From NCBI RefSeq assembly GCF_047511655.1, contig NC_133398.1:39995638-40059637 (forward strand): a stretch of DNA of 64,000 bases. Direction: 5' to 3'. Below the pieces are notes generated by a model. That model saw only the letters and a list, made by a program, of their open reading frames with translations. It was not told the DNA's origin and made no database searches. This DNA comes from Castor canadensis (taxonomy: Eukaryota > Chordata > Mammalia > Rodentia > Castoridae). A program made the translations under genes and the position numbers. Positions 48,110-58,524 of the stretch are shown in pieces; position 1 is the first letter of the stretch; every line of letters begins with the position of its first letter.

Positions 48110-48521
48110 CTACAATAATTTATTAATGGATATGCAATATAAAAGGATGTAAATTGTTGGTGAGGAGAGAACTAAGAGTAAAACTGTGTTTTATCAAATT
48201 TAAGTTGTTATTGGCTTAAAATAAACTGCTGTAACTATAAGATGTTTTATCTAAGCCTCATGGTAATCACAAATAAAGTATCAATAGTAATGACAACAGT
48301 AAGTCCTTATCTATCAATAATTACTTTAAATATAAGTGAATTAAATTCTCCAATCAAAAGGCATAGTACAGTGGCTAAGTGGAAGATGCCTGTAAGATAC
48401 TCACTTTAGTTTTAAGAATATATATAGATTGAAAATAAAGGAATATAAAAGATATTCCATGCAAGTAGTAATCAAAAGAGAGCAAGAGAAGCTATACATG
48501 TATCAGAAAAAGTAAATTTTA
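48110..48521 (+). mobile_element. Old L1 (L1M-type), left part of a split element
   Basis: The plus strand resembles the old L1 region at the ORF1/ORF2 boundary and the start of ORF2: TTGGCTTAAAATAAACTGCT, TTACTTTAAATATAAGTGAA, CTCCAATCAAAAGGCATAGT and GATATTCCATGCAAGTAGTA. The element breaks off at about 48521 and resumes at 52447. Confidence 0.72.
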
Positions 48522-48740
48522 TTTTTCCTCCTTATTCTTGGTTGTATTTTCCTGCTTCTTTTCATCACTACTAGTTTCTTTTAAATAGTTTTATTATCTT
48601 TTGAATTAGTATACATTAATGATACGAAGGGGTTTCATTGTGGTAATTCCATAAATGTGTGCAGTGCTCTGTGAACAAGTTCATCCCCTTAGTTATATTC
48701 CCATTCCTCCTCCCTCCACTTTTTTTTTGTGACTATTTAT

Positions 48741-49660
48741 AACAAAGCTATTTGTGAGGAGGAGGCTACAAGTCTCAGCCTAGCATTAATGACCTTAAAG
48801 TTCCCTCTAATTCTTCCGGGGCTGTTGTTCTTAAGTGCCCTGACTGCCCTGTGGCCATGGGCCATGCCTAGTTCTTGCCTTCTGCATATGCACTTCACCT
48901 CCTTCCCCACTTTGCCTCCTCATCCAATAACCTAGAGCAGGAATTCACTACCCTCTTTGTCCATCTCCTTGGGGAGACAGGTATGTAACTCTCTGCCTCT
49001 CGCCTGTAAACATGATTCTGGCAAATTTTTTGAAGACCACAAGATCTGGCTTATTGAACAAGCCTCTTGTCTTCAGTGCTCCTTGACAAAGTAGAGTACT
49101 AAGGCACCTGCCTCCCCAGTATCTCCCATCAAAGCCATTTTCAGGTTTGTAAACCAGGTAGGGTTCTCTAGATCCAGAAAGAAGTAGCCAGAAATAGCTT
49201 GCCCAGGACTCTACATTTATCCAAATTTGGGACTCTCTTCCAGGCACTCAGAGTTCTCCAAACATCCACAGTGCATCCCACCATGGAATAAACATCCCTT
49301 CAGCTTCTTGCCATCGCAACTCCTGCATATTCACATTTCTTTTAGCACAAAGTGAGGGTTCAGTGTTGGCTGATGTTGTACTGAAGGAAGAGCCCTGCTC
49401 TACACGCCATATGGGTATACCATGTATCACAGCCTCTTGGGTTCTTATCAACATAGATATGGAAAGGCAAGCAGACTTCCCAGGGAGGGTGCTGGCACTT
49501 GGCTGGTTCTGGCAAAGCGGTGCTGCCTTGGAATTACCAATAGGCAAGGGCCTCTGGATCCCAGGGCAGGGACTCCCATGGGGTTTTCATTTCCTATTGC
49601 TTCCTAATGGCAGTCTCCCAGGGGACCCGTTAGCCCCAATTAAGAATGGAAGTTGGGTGA
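48741..49660. other. Unrecognised 0.9-kb insert between two L1 3' ends
   Basis: It is bounded on the left by T9 (48721-48729) beside one L1 3' end and on the right by another L1 3' end. One minus-strand frame from 49547 to 48948 contains only a single stop (49248-49250), about 200 codons, with no motif I recognise. It could be a processed pseudogene, a 3' transduction or a fragment of another repeat. Confidence 0.3.
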
Positions 49661-50214
49661 ATTTTCCTTTTAAAATATTTGCTTTTATTATCTTTTGAGT
49701 TAGTATACACTCATAACACATGGGGGATTCATTGTGGTAATACTATATGTGTGTGCAATGGAGTGTGAACAAGTTCACCCCTCCATTATATTCCCATTCC
49801 CCCTCCCTCCTTCCTCTTTTCATACAGTATTTGGTAGATTTTGTTACACTGTCTTTGAACATATACATGTAGCATATTTTTGTCTTCTTCACCCCTCTTT
49901 ATCTTTTCCTTTCTCCCTCCACCTCCTGTTGATCTCCCCTCAGACCCTCCCTCTTGAAGCGAGCTTTTTCTTGCTCCCTTGTTACTACTGAACCTAACTG
50001 GGCCTAACTGGATGGTGACGGAAGATGCAGAAAGGACGCAGCATAGATAGACAGACAGAAAGTTGGGGCCAGGTGTGCTGGGTGCTCAATGAGACAGCAG
50101 TCTCATTGCTTCTTTTCTCTATTATTCTCTTCATTTACTCTGCTTCTTTTCTCTATTTTTATTCTTTAAGGCCTTACTCCTTTACAGTTCTTTAAAACCT
50201 TGCTTTTAAAGTTT

Positions 50215-50515
50215 TCTTTTCTGTTCTTTAAAGTCTCTTTCCTTAGACTCACTCTGACCCATGTTTTCTCTTAGCTTTTCTTTAGCATAATCTCTCTTAA
50301 AATCTTTGCTCTCAGACTTGCACTGTCCCATGATCTCTCTTTAGATTTCTCAAAGCCTCAGTGCTCAGACTTGCGCTGACCCATGTTCTCTGTAGCTTTT
50401 CTTTAGCTTAGTTTTTCTAAACCCTACGTATGAAATTCTTGGTGCAGATTTGCCCTGTCCCATGTTCTCTTTAGCTTTCTTAAAATCTTGGCCTTCAGAC
50501 TTGCTGGTAATTCCC
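50215..50515. repeat. Tandem ~60-75-bp repeats in LTR copy B
   Basis: An irregular ladder in which CAGACTTGCACTGTCCCATG (about 50309), CAGACTTGCGCTGACCCATG (about 50366) and CAGATTTGCCCTGTCCCATG (about 50445) head successive units with a TCTTTAGCTTTTC-type body. Confidence 0.75.
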
Positions 50516-50524
50516 TTTTAGAAA

Positions 50525-50690
50525 TTCTCCTTCAGCATTTCTTTTCCCTTCAGCAATTTCCCTTCAGCCATTCATTTTCCCCCTTCAGCAATCTCCCTCC
50601 AGCACTTTCCCTTCAGCAATTCATTTTCCCTTCAGCAACCCTTTTCCCTTCAGCAATCCTTTTCCCTTCAGCAATCCTTTTCCCTTCCAA
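50525..50690. repeat. Minisatellite, ~18-bp unit, in LTR copy B
   Basis: Repeated CCCTTCAGCAATCCTTTT-like units, nearly identical in the right half and diverged in the left half; about nine units. Confidence 0.88.
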
Positions 50691-51267
50691 AGCCTCCCAC
50701 ATCAAAAAGCCAAAAAGCCTCACATCCTCCTTCAGCAAGTCTTTTATACCCAGGGTTAAACAAAGTGGAGCAGCGTTTATTGGGGGGGGGGTGACATTTA
50801 ACACAGGAGAAACCTGTGTTAAACAGTTTAGGAAAAGCAGCTAAGCTGCATCTCACTTTCTCTCTCTCTTCTGAGGCTAGGGCTGTGTCAAATCTCGGCC
50901 TACAGATTATTGGACATAAGCATCTTAGGAAAAACAGCTGCTCTGTATCTTATTCTCATCCTATTCTGTGTCTGGGGGTGTGCCTAACTCAACCTGTAGA
51001 ACAATGAGCACAGCTGTGCTTCTGTCCAGTTCTCATAGGCTTCTCAAAATCCGCTCCCCATACCCCCTTTCACATTCATGTCTTCTAATCTTCATTATCA
51101 TCACCATCATCATTGTTCTAGGCCTAGGTTCCACAAATGAATGATGCATATGATATTTTGGCTTTTGAGCTTGGCTTATCTCACTGAACATGATGATCCC
51201 TAGTTTCATTTGTTTTCCTGCAAGTGACATAATGTCATTTTTCTTTATGGCTGAGTAATACTCCATG

Positions 51268-51272
<5 letters not shown>

Positions 51273-51310
<38 letters not shown>
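51273..51310. repeat. (TG)n microsatellite
   Basis: About 18 TG units inside the minus-strand L1. Confidence 0.97.
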
Positions 51311-51312
<2 letters not shown>

Positions 51313-52047
51313 CATTAATAGGTTGTTAGGCACTTTGGTTGATTCTATAGTTTAGTTATTGTGAATAAAGCTGCAATAAACATGGGTATGTAAACAATCT
51401 CTCTTGTATATTGAGTCGCATGATACAGATATCCTTCAGATATATGCCCAAGAGTGGTATGATGAGGTCATAAGGTAGATCTATTTTTAGTTTTTTGAGG
51501 AACCTCCATACTGATTTCCATAGTGGTTATATCAGTTTACATTCCCACTAATGGTGTGTGAGGCTTCCTCTTCTTCCACATTCTCACTAGTGTTTGTTGT
51601 TATTGTTTGTTTTCTCAGTGATTGTCAATGTGAGTGGGGTGAGATAGAATCTTAGTGTAGTTTTGGTTTGCATTTTCTTTGTGGACCAGGATGTGGACCA
51701 TTTCTTCATGTACTTATTAGCCATTTGGATTTTTTCTTTTGAGAACTCTCTGTTCAATTTGTTTGCCCATTTATTAATTAGATTATTTGTTCTTTTGAGC
51801 TCTTTGTATATTCCAAATATTAATCATATATCTGTTAAATAGCTGATGAAGATTTTCTCCCATTCTGTGAATTGACTCTTGATTCTAGTAATTTGTTCTT
51901 TAAATGTGCAGAAAAATTTTAATTTGATGCAGTTCCATTTGTCAATCCTTGTTTGTATTTGCTGGGCAAGTGGTGTCCTATTCAGAAAATAATTACTTAG
52001 GTCTATATCTTCCAGGATTTTCCCTATTTCTTCCTATAGAAATTTCA

Positions 52048-52191
52048 GTTTCAGTCTTCCATTAAGATCTGTGATCCATTTGCAGTTGATTTTTGTACAG
52101 GGTGAAGGATAGCGGTCTAGTTTCAGTCTTCCATTAAGATCTGTGATCCATTTGCAGTTGATTTTTATACAGGGTGAAGGATAGCGGTCTA
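52048..52191. repeat. Tandem duplication, two 72-bp units, inside L1 ORF2
   Basis: Units 52048-52119 and 52120-52191 each start GTTTCAGTCTTCCATTAAGA. They differ at one visible base (G at 52095, A at 52167). 72 is 24 codons, so the ORF2 frame is preserved and the DRYPSP..KINCKWITDLNG block occurs twice. Confidence 0.95.
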
Positions 52192-52446
52192 GTTTCAGTC
52201 TTTTGCATGAGACAACTAATTTTGCCAGCACCATTTGTTGTGTATGTTTTTGACTCTTTTGTCAAAGATCAGATGGCTGTATCTCTGTGGTTTTATTTTT
52301 GGATCTTCTGTTTCATTGGTCTTTGTGTCTGTTTTTGTGCCAGTACAATGCTGTTTTTTATTAGGCTCTGTAGTCTGAGTATTGTGATACCTCCAATGTT
52401 GCTCTTTTTGCTCAGGATTTACTTTTGTAGTTCAGGGTCTTTTATC

Positions 52447-53010
52447 CAGAAAAATATATTTTAAATAAAAAATTGTCACAAGAGACAAATAAGCTCATCA
52501 TATAATGATAAAAGGGTCAATTCATAAAGCAAGTATTACAGTTGTAAACAAATGTGCACCCATTATCAGAACATTTAAATACATAAAGCAAATATTAACA
52601 GAAGTGAAGGGAGAAACAGCAACACAATAGTAGTAGGAGTCTTCAATATCCCAATTTCAACAATGGAAGGATCATCCAGATAGAAAACCAATAAAGATGT
52701 GGCAGATTTGAACAATATTATATACCAAATAGACCTAGCAGATATGAAAAGGACATTCCATACAACAGCAGCAGACTGCATGTTCTTCTCAAGTGCACAT
52801 GGAATAGTCTCCAGAATAGATCATATTTTACACCACAAGTCTTAACAAATTTAAGAAGACTGAAATTATATCTAGTAACTTTTCCATTTATAGTGGTATG
52901 AAACCAGAAATCAATACTAGAAAGAAAATTAGAAAATCCACAATTACATGGAATAACAATGGGTCAGAGAAGAAATAAAAAGGAAATCAGAAAGTATCTT
53001 GAGATACTGT
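52447..53010 (+). mobile_element. Old L1 (L1M-type), right part of the split element
   Basis: It continues the plus-strand ORF2 left at 48521: AAAAATTGTCACAAGAGACA, ATTCATAAAGCAAGTATTAC, CTTCAATATCCCAATTTCAA, CTTCTCAAGTGCACATGGAA. This is the endonuclease-to-RT segment. Confidence 0.8.
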
Positions 53011-54974
53011 GTATAATAGGACTTTGATTACTAAAGAAACTATAATTGAAAAATGACTGAAATACTTTCAAAATATTAGCAGTGATTATTTACATAACTA
53101 CATTATGTAATTGCAATTATTTTCTTTATATATTTATGAAATTTTTAATTTTTGAACTCTTATTGTATAAAAGAATGGTTTCTTGTATACACTAAATACT
53201 TAATAAGCAGTAGCCAAATGAATGATACATGACTTGAAGGACTGAATGAACAAATTCAAATTCCCCAACTTTACATTTTCTGTAAGTTCATCCTGCTCCC
53301 TTCATCATCCCAGTACTTCCTTGCAGTAAGCTGAAAGACATAGAATGAGTTAGAAAAAGATGTCAATTGCAAGACAGAAAGTAAATTCTCATGTTGAATT
53401 GGGGATGGATCTTGAGAATCCTCTGAAGTTTATACTAATCACTTCTGAGATTTCTTCCAAGCCTAGCAAGTAATAACTATACCAATTTCTCCTTAATTTG
53501 GTTTAGTCATGATTGCTTTGATCTACACCTGGTAGAGTGTTGATTTTTTTCTTCTACTATAGTTTTGATTCATGTACTTAACAAATATTTATTGAGAGTC
53601 TCCAGTGTACCTGGTTGTGTTCATGCCTCTTTCCTTGTCTTATCTGACTTTTGGAGGTAAGTAAGATCTCTGCTAAAGGCTACACTTGCACTCCTAACTT
53701 TCCTTAGCTCACTTGGGCCCTCCCCCCCAAAGATGAAAAGTAGCTTCAATTGTTTTTCCAGTCCTGAACTACAGAGTTTTAAAACTCTTGCAGCTCATTA
53801 GAGTTCATTAGATGATGCAGAGCGCAGTACAGAGTACACAGGAAGCCTAAAAATTCCACAAATCTTTTCTTAACTTAAAAAACAAAACCAGTGCAAGTTT
53901 AGTGTTGCTTTAATGGTTCCAAAGATGAAAATCTTTTAGTTATCTGAGTGGTTCTGGCTGAACATCCATTTGCTCTCCAGGACTGAGCTTAACTCAGCAG
54001 CTCAGATCTCTCTCCTCCTTGTTTCTCTTTTGATTCCGTACAAGGTCTTTGGGATGGGAATAAAAAAAGGGCAAGAAAATAGATGCTGAGGAATCACAAA
54101 GAGCTGGAAATAGAGAATTCTAGTGGACTTGATTCTCCAAAAGATTAATCTGGCTTTCTTTTTTAAACATTTGTTTTTTAAAATGACAAGTAAAAAATAT
54201 ATACACTTACGAGATACAGCATGATATGTTTGTATTATAGAAAGGCTAAATCAAACTAGTGTATGAATTATTCATATACTTATTTTTGTAGGATCCTGTC
54301 TTTTCTGTCAAAGTAGCTTAACCAAACCACTGCCGTCTTGAATCAGTAGCCATTTTAGTTTCACAGACTTAAAGTTTCATATTCCCAGAACCTTGAGTTT
54401 CATTTCCTTTCATTGTAAATGTTAATCCCTCCACTACCCAAAACAATAGCCAATTGTGAAGAGTTGTGAACCCAAATATGTCCAATCCTCATGAGGGGAA
54501 ATGTTGTATCGGGGTAAAACACAAATGGGCTTCCCAATGGGTGTGCTTGCTTGCCACACTTCTTATTGGTAGTACACTCTTCTGCAGAAGTAAAACTTTT
54601 GCCTTGCTGAGTGACTCTTGAGTGTTTCTTCTGATTGTATTTGGATCCCAGACTCTTATTTCTAATGTTTTTTACAGTGAAAACACTTAACATCTGTTCT
54701 CTACTCTATATATTGTATCTTCTCAAATACATAACACATTTTTACTAATGGTGGACATTACACACACTAGATCTCTTGGATTTACTCCCTCTGTGTAACT
54801 GAAATCCTGTGTTCTTTGATATCACCTCTCTAAGATCCTTTTATAATTCTCTTGTATTAAACATATTTGATCTTGATAAAATACATGTTTGTGAAAATCA
54901 CAGAAACCACCAACTCATTTTACCATTTCATCAACAGGCATTAGAAAGATTTCTTTATTTTTTTCTATTCAGTC
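53011..54974. other. Unique sequence with an L2 remnant
   Basis: 53575-53630 (AACAAATATTTATTGAGAGT) looks like an L2 3' end in reverse. The rest, including a 97-codon minus open stretch at 54400-54693, is unassigned. Confidence 0.45.
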
Positions 54975-55935
54975 ATTTTTTTTTAATTTTTATTTTTTAT
55001 TATTCATACGTGCATACAATGCTTGGGTCATTTCTCCCCCCTTGCCCCCACCCCCTCCCTTACCACCCACTCTGCCCCCTCCTTCTGCCCCCACTCCCTC
55101 GCTACCCGGCAGAAACTATTTTGCCCTTATCTCTAATTTTGTTGTAGAGAGAGTATAAGCAGTAATAGGAAGGACCAAGGGTTTTTGCTAGTTAAGATAA
55201 GGATAGCTATACAGGGAGTTGACTCACATTAATTTCCTGTGTGTGTGTGTTACCTTCTAGGTTAATTCTTTTTGATCTAACCTTTTCTCTAGTTCCTGGT
55301 CCCCTTCTCCTATTGGCCTCAGTTGCTTTTAAGGTATCTTCTTTAGTTTCTCTGCGTTGAGGGCAACAAATGCTAGCTAATTTTTTGGGTGTCTTACCTA
55401 TCCTCATATCTCCCTTGTGTGCTCTCGCTTTTATCTTGTGCTCAAAGTCCAATCTCCTTGTTGTGTTTGCCCTTGACCTAATGTCCACATATGAGGGAGA
55501 ATATACGATTTTTGGTCTTTTGGGCCAGGCTAACCTCACTCAGAATGATGTTCTCCAATTCCATCATTTACTAGCGAATAACATTTCGTTCTTCTTCATG
55601 GCTGCATAAAATTCCATTGTGTATAGATACCACATTTTCTTGATCCATTCGTCAGTAGTGGGGCATCTTGGCTGTTTCCATAACTTGGCTATTGTGAATA
55701 GTGCCACAATAAACATGGGTGTGCAGGTGCCTCTGGAGTAACCTGTGTCACATTCTTTTGGGTATATCCCCAAGAGTGGTATTGCTGGATCAAATGGTAG
55801 ATCAATGTCTAGCTTTTTAAGTAGCCTTCAAATTTTTTTCCAGAGTGGTTGTACTAGTTTACACTCCAACCAACAGTGTAAGAGGGTTCCTTTTTCCCCG
55901 CATCCTCGCCAACACCTGTTGTTGGTGTTGCTAAT
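54975..55935 (-). mobile_element. Young 5'-truncated L1
   Basis: T-rich tail, C-rich tract, 3' UTR and the ORF2 C-terminus ([18 protein letters not shown] block, about 55590-55650), ending near 55935. By eye, 55145-55930 is nearly identical to the window's first 775 bases and lies in the same orientation. A clear target duplication was not found; CAGTCAT and CAATCAT at the edges are a weak candidate. Confidence 0.93.
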
Positions 55936-56659
55936 GCAATCATAGGCCTAGGTTTTTGTAGAAGGATATTATTTGCAATGTTCATTTTAGTACAGGAAAT
56001 ATGAATTAGTTACATGAATTATGTTATATCAACAGGTGAGATATTATACAGTCATGAAAATTGAAGTTGCATGCTGGATTGAGATGCACACCACCCACAT
56101 ATGCCTCTTTTGCATCAGGTCTCCAATAGTGAGGATAGGATTAGAGATTTATGTAAGTATGTATTTTAAGATTAATTCTCCCACAACCCTGGAAAGCAGG
56201 AAGTCATCAGCAGAGCAGAAATATTGAGAAATCTCTAAAAGACAGAAAGCTGTGAGGTCAGAATTAGCAAGCATGTACAGCTAATAGACTGAAAATCACA
56301 TCCTCTAGCTTGATGTCCATCAGTAATAAAGGCTGCTTTGGGCTCCACAGGCAACTCCTTTGGTTTATTTCTCAATTTCTTCAGCACCACATGAAGAAAA
56401 AGACTACCATTGACTGAGTGCCTTTCAAAGATGCTGATTTCCCTATTTCCATGGAGGACGCAGCACTTCCCACTCTTAAGATTGCTGAGATTTCCAGTGT
56501 TGTTTAATAGTGTTCCTTCATTTGCAGTTAGAGTGATTTTATTTTCATCTTTGAAATCAAAGAATTTTGGAGATAAATCTGCAATTGGTTTATTTTAAGT
56601 TTTTATTACTAATTGGAAGAGATGATACAGGTAGGCAGAGGAACACTAGTTACACCAGT
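55936..56659. other. Unique sequence
   Basis: Nothing recognised. Confidence 0.4.
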
Positions 56660-56752
56660 TCTTACATCAATTTCCTTCTTTCCTTCCTTCCTTTCCCCCT
56701 TCCCTTTCTTCCTTCTTTCTCTCCCTCCCTGTTTCCCTTGCATCTCTCCCTT

Positions 56753-56793
<41 letters not shown>

Positions 56794-56812
56794 CACACAC
56801 ACACACACACAC
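56660..56812. repeat. Compound pyrimidine tract, (TC)n and (AC)n
   Basis: 56660-56756 is an irregular TTCC/CTTT pyrimidine tract, 56757-56790 is (TC)17 and 56792-56812 is (AC)10. Confidence 0.96.
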
Positions 56813-56883
56813 AGTCTCCTTATGTAGTTCAAGCTGGTCTCTCTTCCCCTCCCAAGTGCCACTGCCATGATCAGTTCATTCTT

Positions 56884-57099
56884 TTTTTTTGGAAGCATCG
56901 GGGTTTGAACTCAGGGCCTAATACTTGCTAGGCAGGTGCTCTACCACTTGAGCTCCTCTATCAGCCCTTTTTTTGTGTTGGGTATTTTCAAGATAGGGTC
57001 TCATGAACTATTTGCCTAGGGCTGGCTTTGAACTGTGATCCTCCTGATCTCTGCTTTCTGAGTAGCTAGGATTACATGTGTGAGCCACCACCACCTGGC
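56884..57099 (-). mobile_element. Composite SINE: B1-like plus tRNA-like modules, with target duplication
   Basis: In element orientation a B1-like 7SL module comes first (plus strand 56985-57099, including GGATTACATGTGTGAGCCAC). An A-rich linker and a tRNA-like module follow (plus 56890-56970, TTTGAACTCAGGGCCTAATA), then a poly-A tail. TCAGTTCATTCTT (56871-56883) and TCAGCTCATTCTT (57100-57112) flank both modules together, so they moved as one unit. Dimeric B1/ID-type SINEs are known from several non-muroid rodents. Confidence 0.88.
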
Positions 57100-57112
57100 T
57101 CAGCTCATTCTT

Positions 57113-57370
57113 ACATTAATTTTAATTGAGCTTTCATGTACATAGAGAAATGAGCACAAATCATTAGTGTGTATCTGAATGCATTTTCACAAATAGGACA
57201 TGTCCATTTAACTAGCTCCCAGATGAGGAAAGAGAACATTTCAGCATCACAGAACCCCTTTGTGCCCCTGCCGCTTCCACTCTCTTACTCCTCTACAAGC
57301 AGCCATTGTTTTGACTTCCAGCAGCATGGATTACTTTGGTCTGTTATCAAACTTTATAAAAGTGAAGATT
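57113..57370 (-). mobile_element. Ancient L1 3' UTR fragment
   Basis: Old L1M-like text: TTTTAATTGAGCTTTCATGT, GCAGCCATTGTTTTGACTTC and ATCAAACTTTATAAAAGTG. Diverged. Confidence 0.5.
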
Positions 57371-57489
57371 GGGATGAGGGTGAGGCACCTGCCTTAGGAG
57401 CAAAATTCAGTCATAAATAATGCAATATTTTAAAACTCAAAAGCAACTTAAAAAGTTATGGTGAACAAAATTTCAAAACTTAAAAAGAG

Positions 57490-57838
57490 GATCACTATAT
57501 TAGTGTTCTCAGGAGAAACAAAACAAACGGGTTCTGCCTCATGAGATGGTGGAAGTGTGGCAAAGTTGGAGACCCAGAGAAGGGGTACAGTTTGAGTCCA
57601 GAAGCACTCTGCTAGGAGAATTTCCTTTTCTGGGGAGGCCCATCTTTTTCTATGAAAGCCTTGACCAATTGGATGAGGCCTTCCCACATCATGGAAGGTC
57701 ATTTACTTTACTCAAATTCCATTCATTATAATGTTAATCTCATCTAAAAATAACTTTACAGCAATATCCAGATGGTTTGGCCAAATATCTGGGCACAGTG
57801 GCCTAGCCAAGTTGACACATAAAATTAACCATCACAGA
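57490..57838 (-). mobile_element. Ancient LTR-like repeat
   Basis: GACCAATTGGATGAGGCCTT, TGTTAATCTCATCTAAAAAT, CAAATATCTGGGCACAGTGG, AAGTTGACACATAAAATTAA. I recognise this as a common old mammalian retroelement end but not its exact subfamily. A second remnant of the same type lies at 58525-58625. Confidence 0.6.
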
Positions 57839-58350
57839 AATGCTTTCAGAAAGGAGATGAGGTGGAGCCTAACACCCTAAGTTGCATTCAAGGAGTTTCT
57901 AAAAAATACACGTGCATGATGCTATGCTTTCTCTTCCTGTCCTCATTCCTGTTCCTTCTCCTTTTCTCTTTCTCTTAATGTCCTCAACGTCTTTCTTTTC
58001 CTTTTCTCTATCCTTTTATTTTTTGGTGCTCTATTAAGAAGTCAGTCATTTATATCACATAAATTCTTCCTCAAAAGAGATGTGGGAGACTTGGTTTTTG
58101 TTGCAAATGCTCATTATTTTTGTTCTGATGTTTCCTTCAGTGTGGGCTTTCTGAGAACACTGAATCCTGTTCTCAGAGTGCACAGAATCCTTTTGTGTGC
58201 TTCTGGTTTTTCTTTGCATTCAACATTGCAAAACATTTCCATTGGCAGGAGATGTGCCATGGGAGGCTGAAATCTATCACATGATTGATGATCCCTGGGT
58301 TTGTAAAATTTCAGGTACAGGGAAAAGTGTCATATGGGCATACAAAGCTA
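57839..58350. other. Unique sequence
   Basis: Nothing recognised. Confidence 0.4.
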
Positions 58351-58361
58351 TAGAGTGATTT

Positions 58362-58453
58362 TTTTTTTGTCTTTTCTTTTTTGGTGCTGGGATCGAATCC
58401 AGGGCCTCGTGCATGCTAGGCAAGCGCTGTGCCACCGAGCTACATCCCAGACC
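58362..58453 (-). mobile_element. ID-type SINE with 11-bp target duplication
   Basis: A well-preserved reverse copy: GGTGCTGGGATCGAATCCAG, GTGCATGCTAGGCAAGCGCT, GAGCTACATCCCAG. TAGAGTGATTT flanks it exactly at 58351-58361 and 58454-58464. Retained CpGs (GATCGAA, AAGCGC, CACCGAG) suggest that it is relatively recent. Confidence 0.95.
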
Positions 58454-58524
58454 TAGAGTGATTTATTCAAGAATCACTTCTTAGAAATGATCTGCTCAGT
58501 TCTCATAATGGCTACCATCTATGG

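Larger units (their letters stand above)
49985..51062 (-). mobile_element. Solo ERV LTR, copy B, with expanded internal repeats
   Basis: The reverse complement is collinear with copy A: TATGGGGAGCGGATTTTGAG at the start, AGCACACCTGGCCCCAACTT and CCAGTTAGGTTCAGTAG near the end. It has TATAAAAGAC (plus 50739-50748) and an AATAAACGCTGCTCC block. It is about 390 bases longer than copy A because of two repeat arrays, described separately. It sits inside a minus-strand L1 and is flanked on both sides by L1 sequence. I could not define a clean target duplication. Confidence 0.82.
48522..52446 (-). mobile_element. L1 (minus) inserted in old L1, itself interrupted
   Basis: An older L1 than the 55-kb type. 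The 3' UTR lies at 49664-49984, with a second copy of similar 3' text at 48580-48740. ORF2 C-terminal sequence runs from about 51063 to 52440. Its flanks, CAGAAAAAGTAAATTTTA (from 48504) and CAGAAAAATATATTTTA (from 52447), look like a decayed target duplication. The solo LTR at 49985-51062 later split it. 48741-49660 is not L1 and is listed separately. Confidence 0.72.

Noticed and set aside
52400..52500. A second twin-priming inversion at the minus/plus L1 junction near 52447
   Set aside because: The plus-strand piece continues the L1M fragment ending at 48521, so insertion of a minus-strand L1 into an older L1 explains the junction better.
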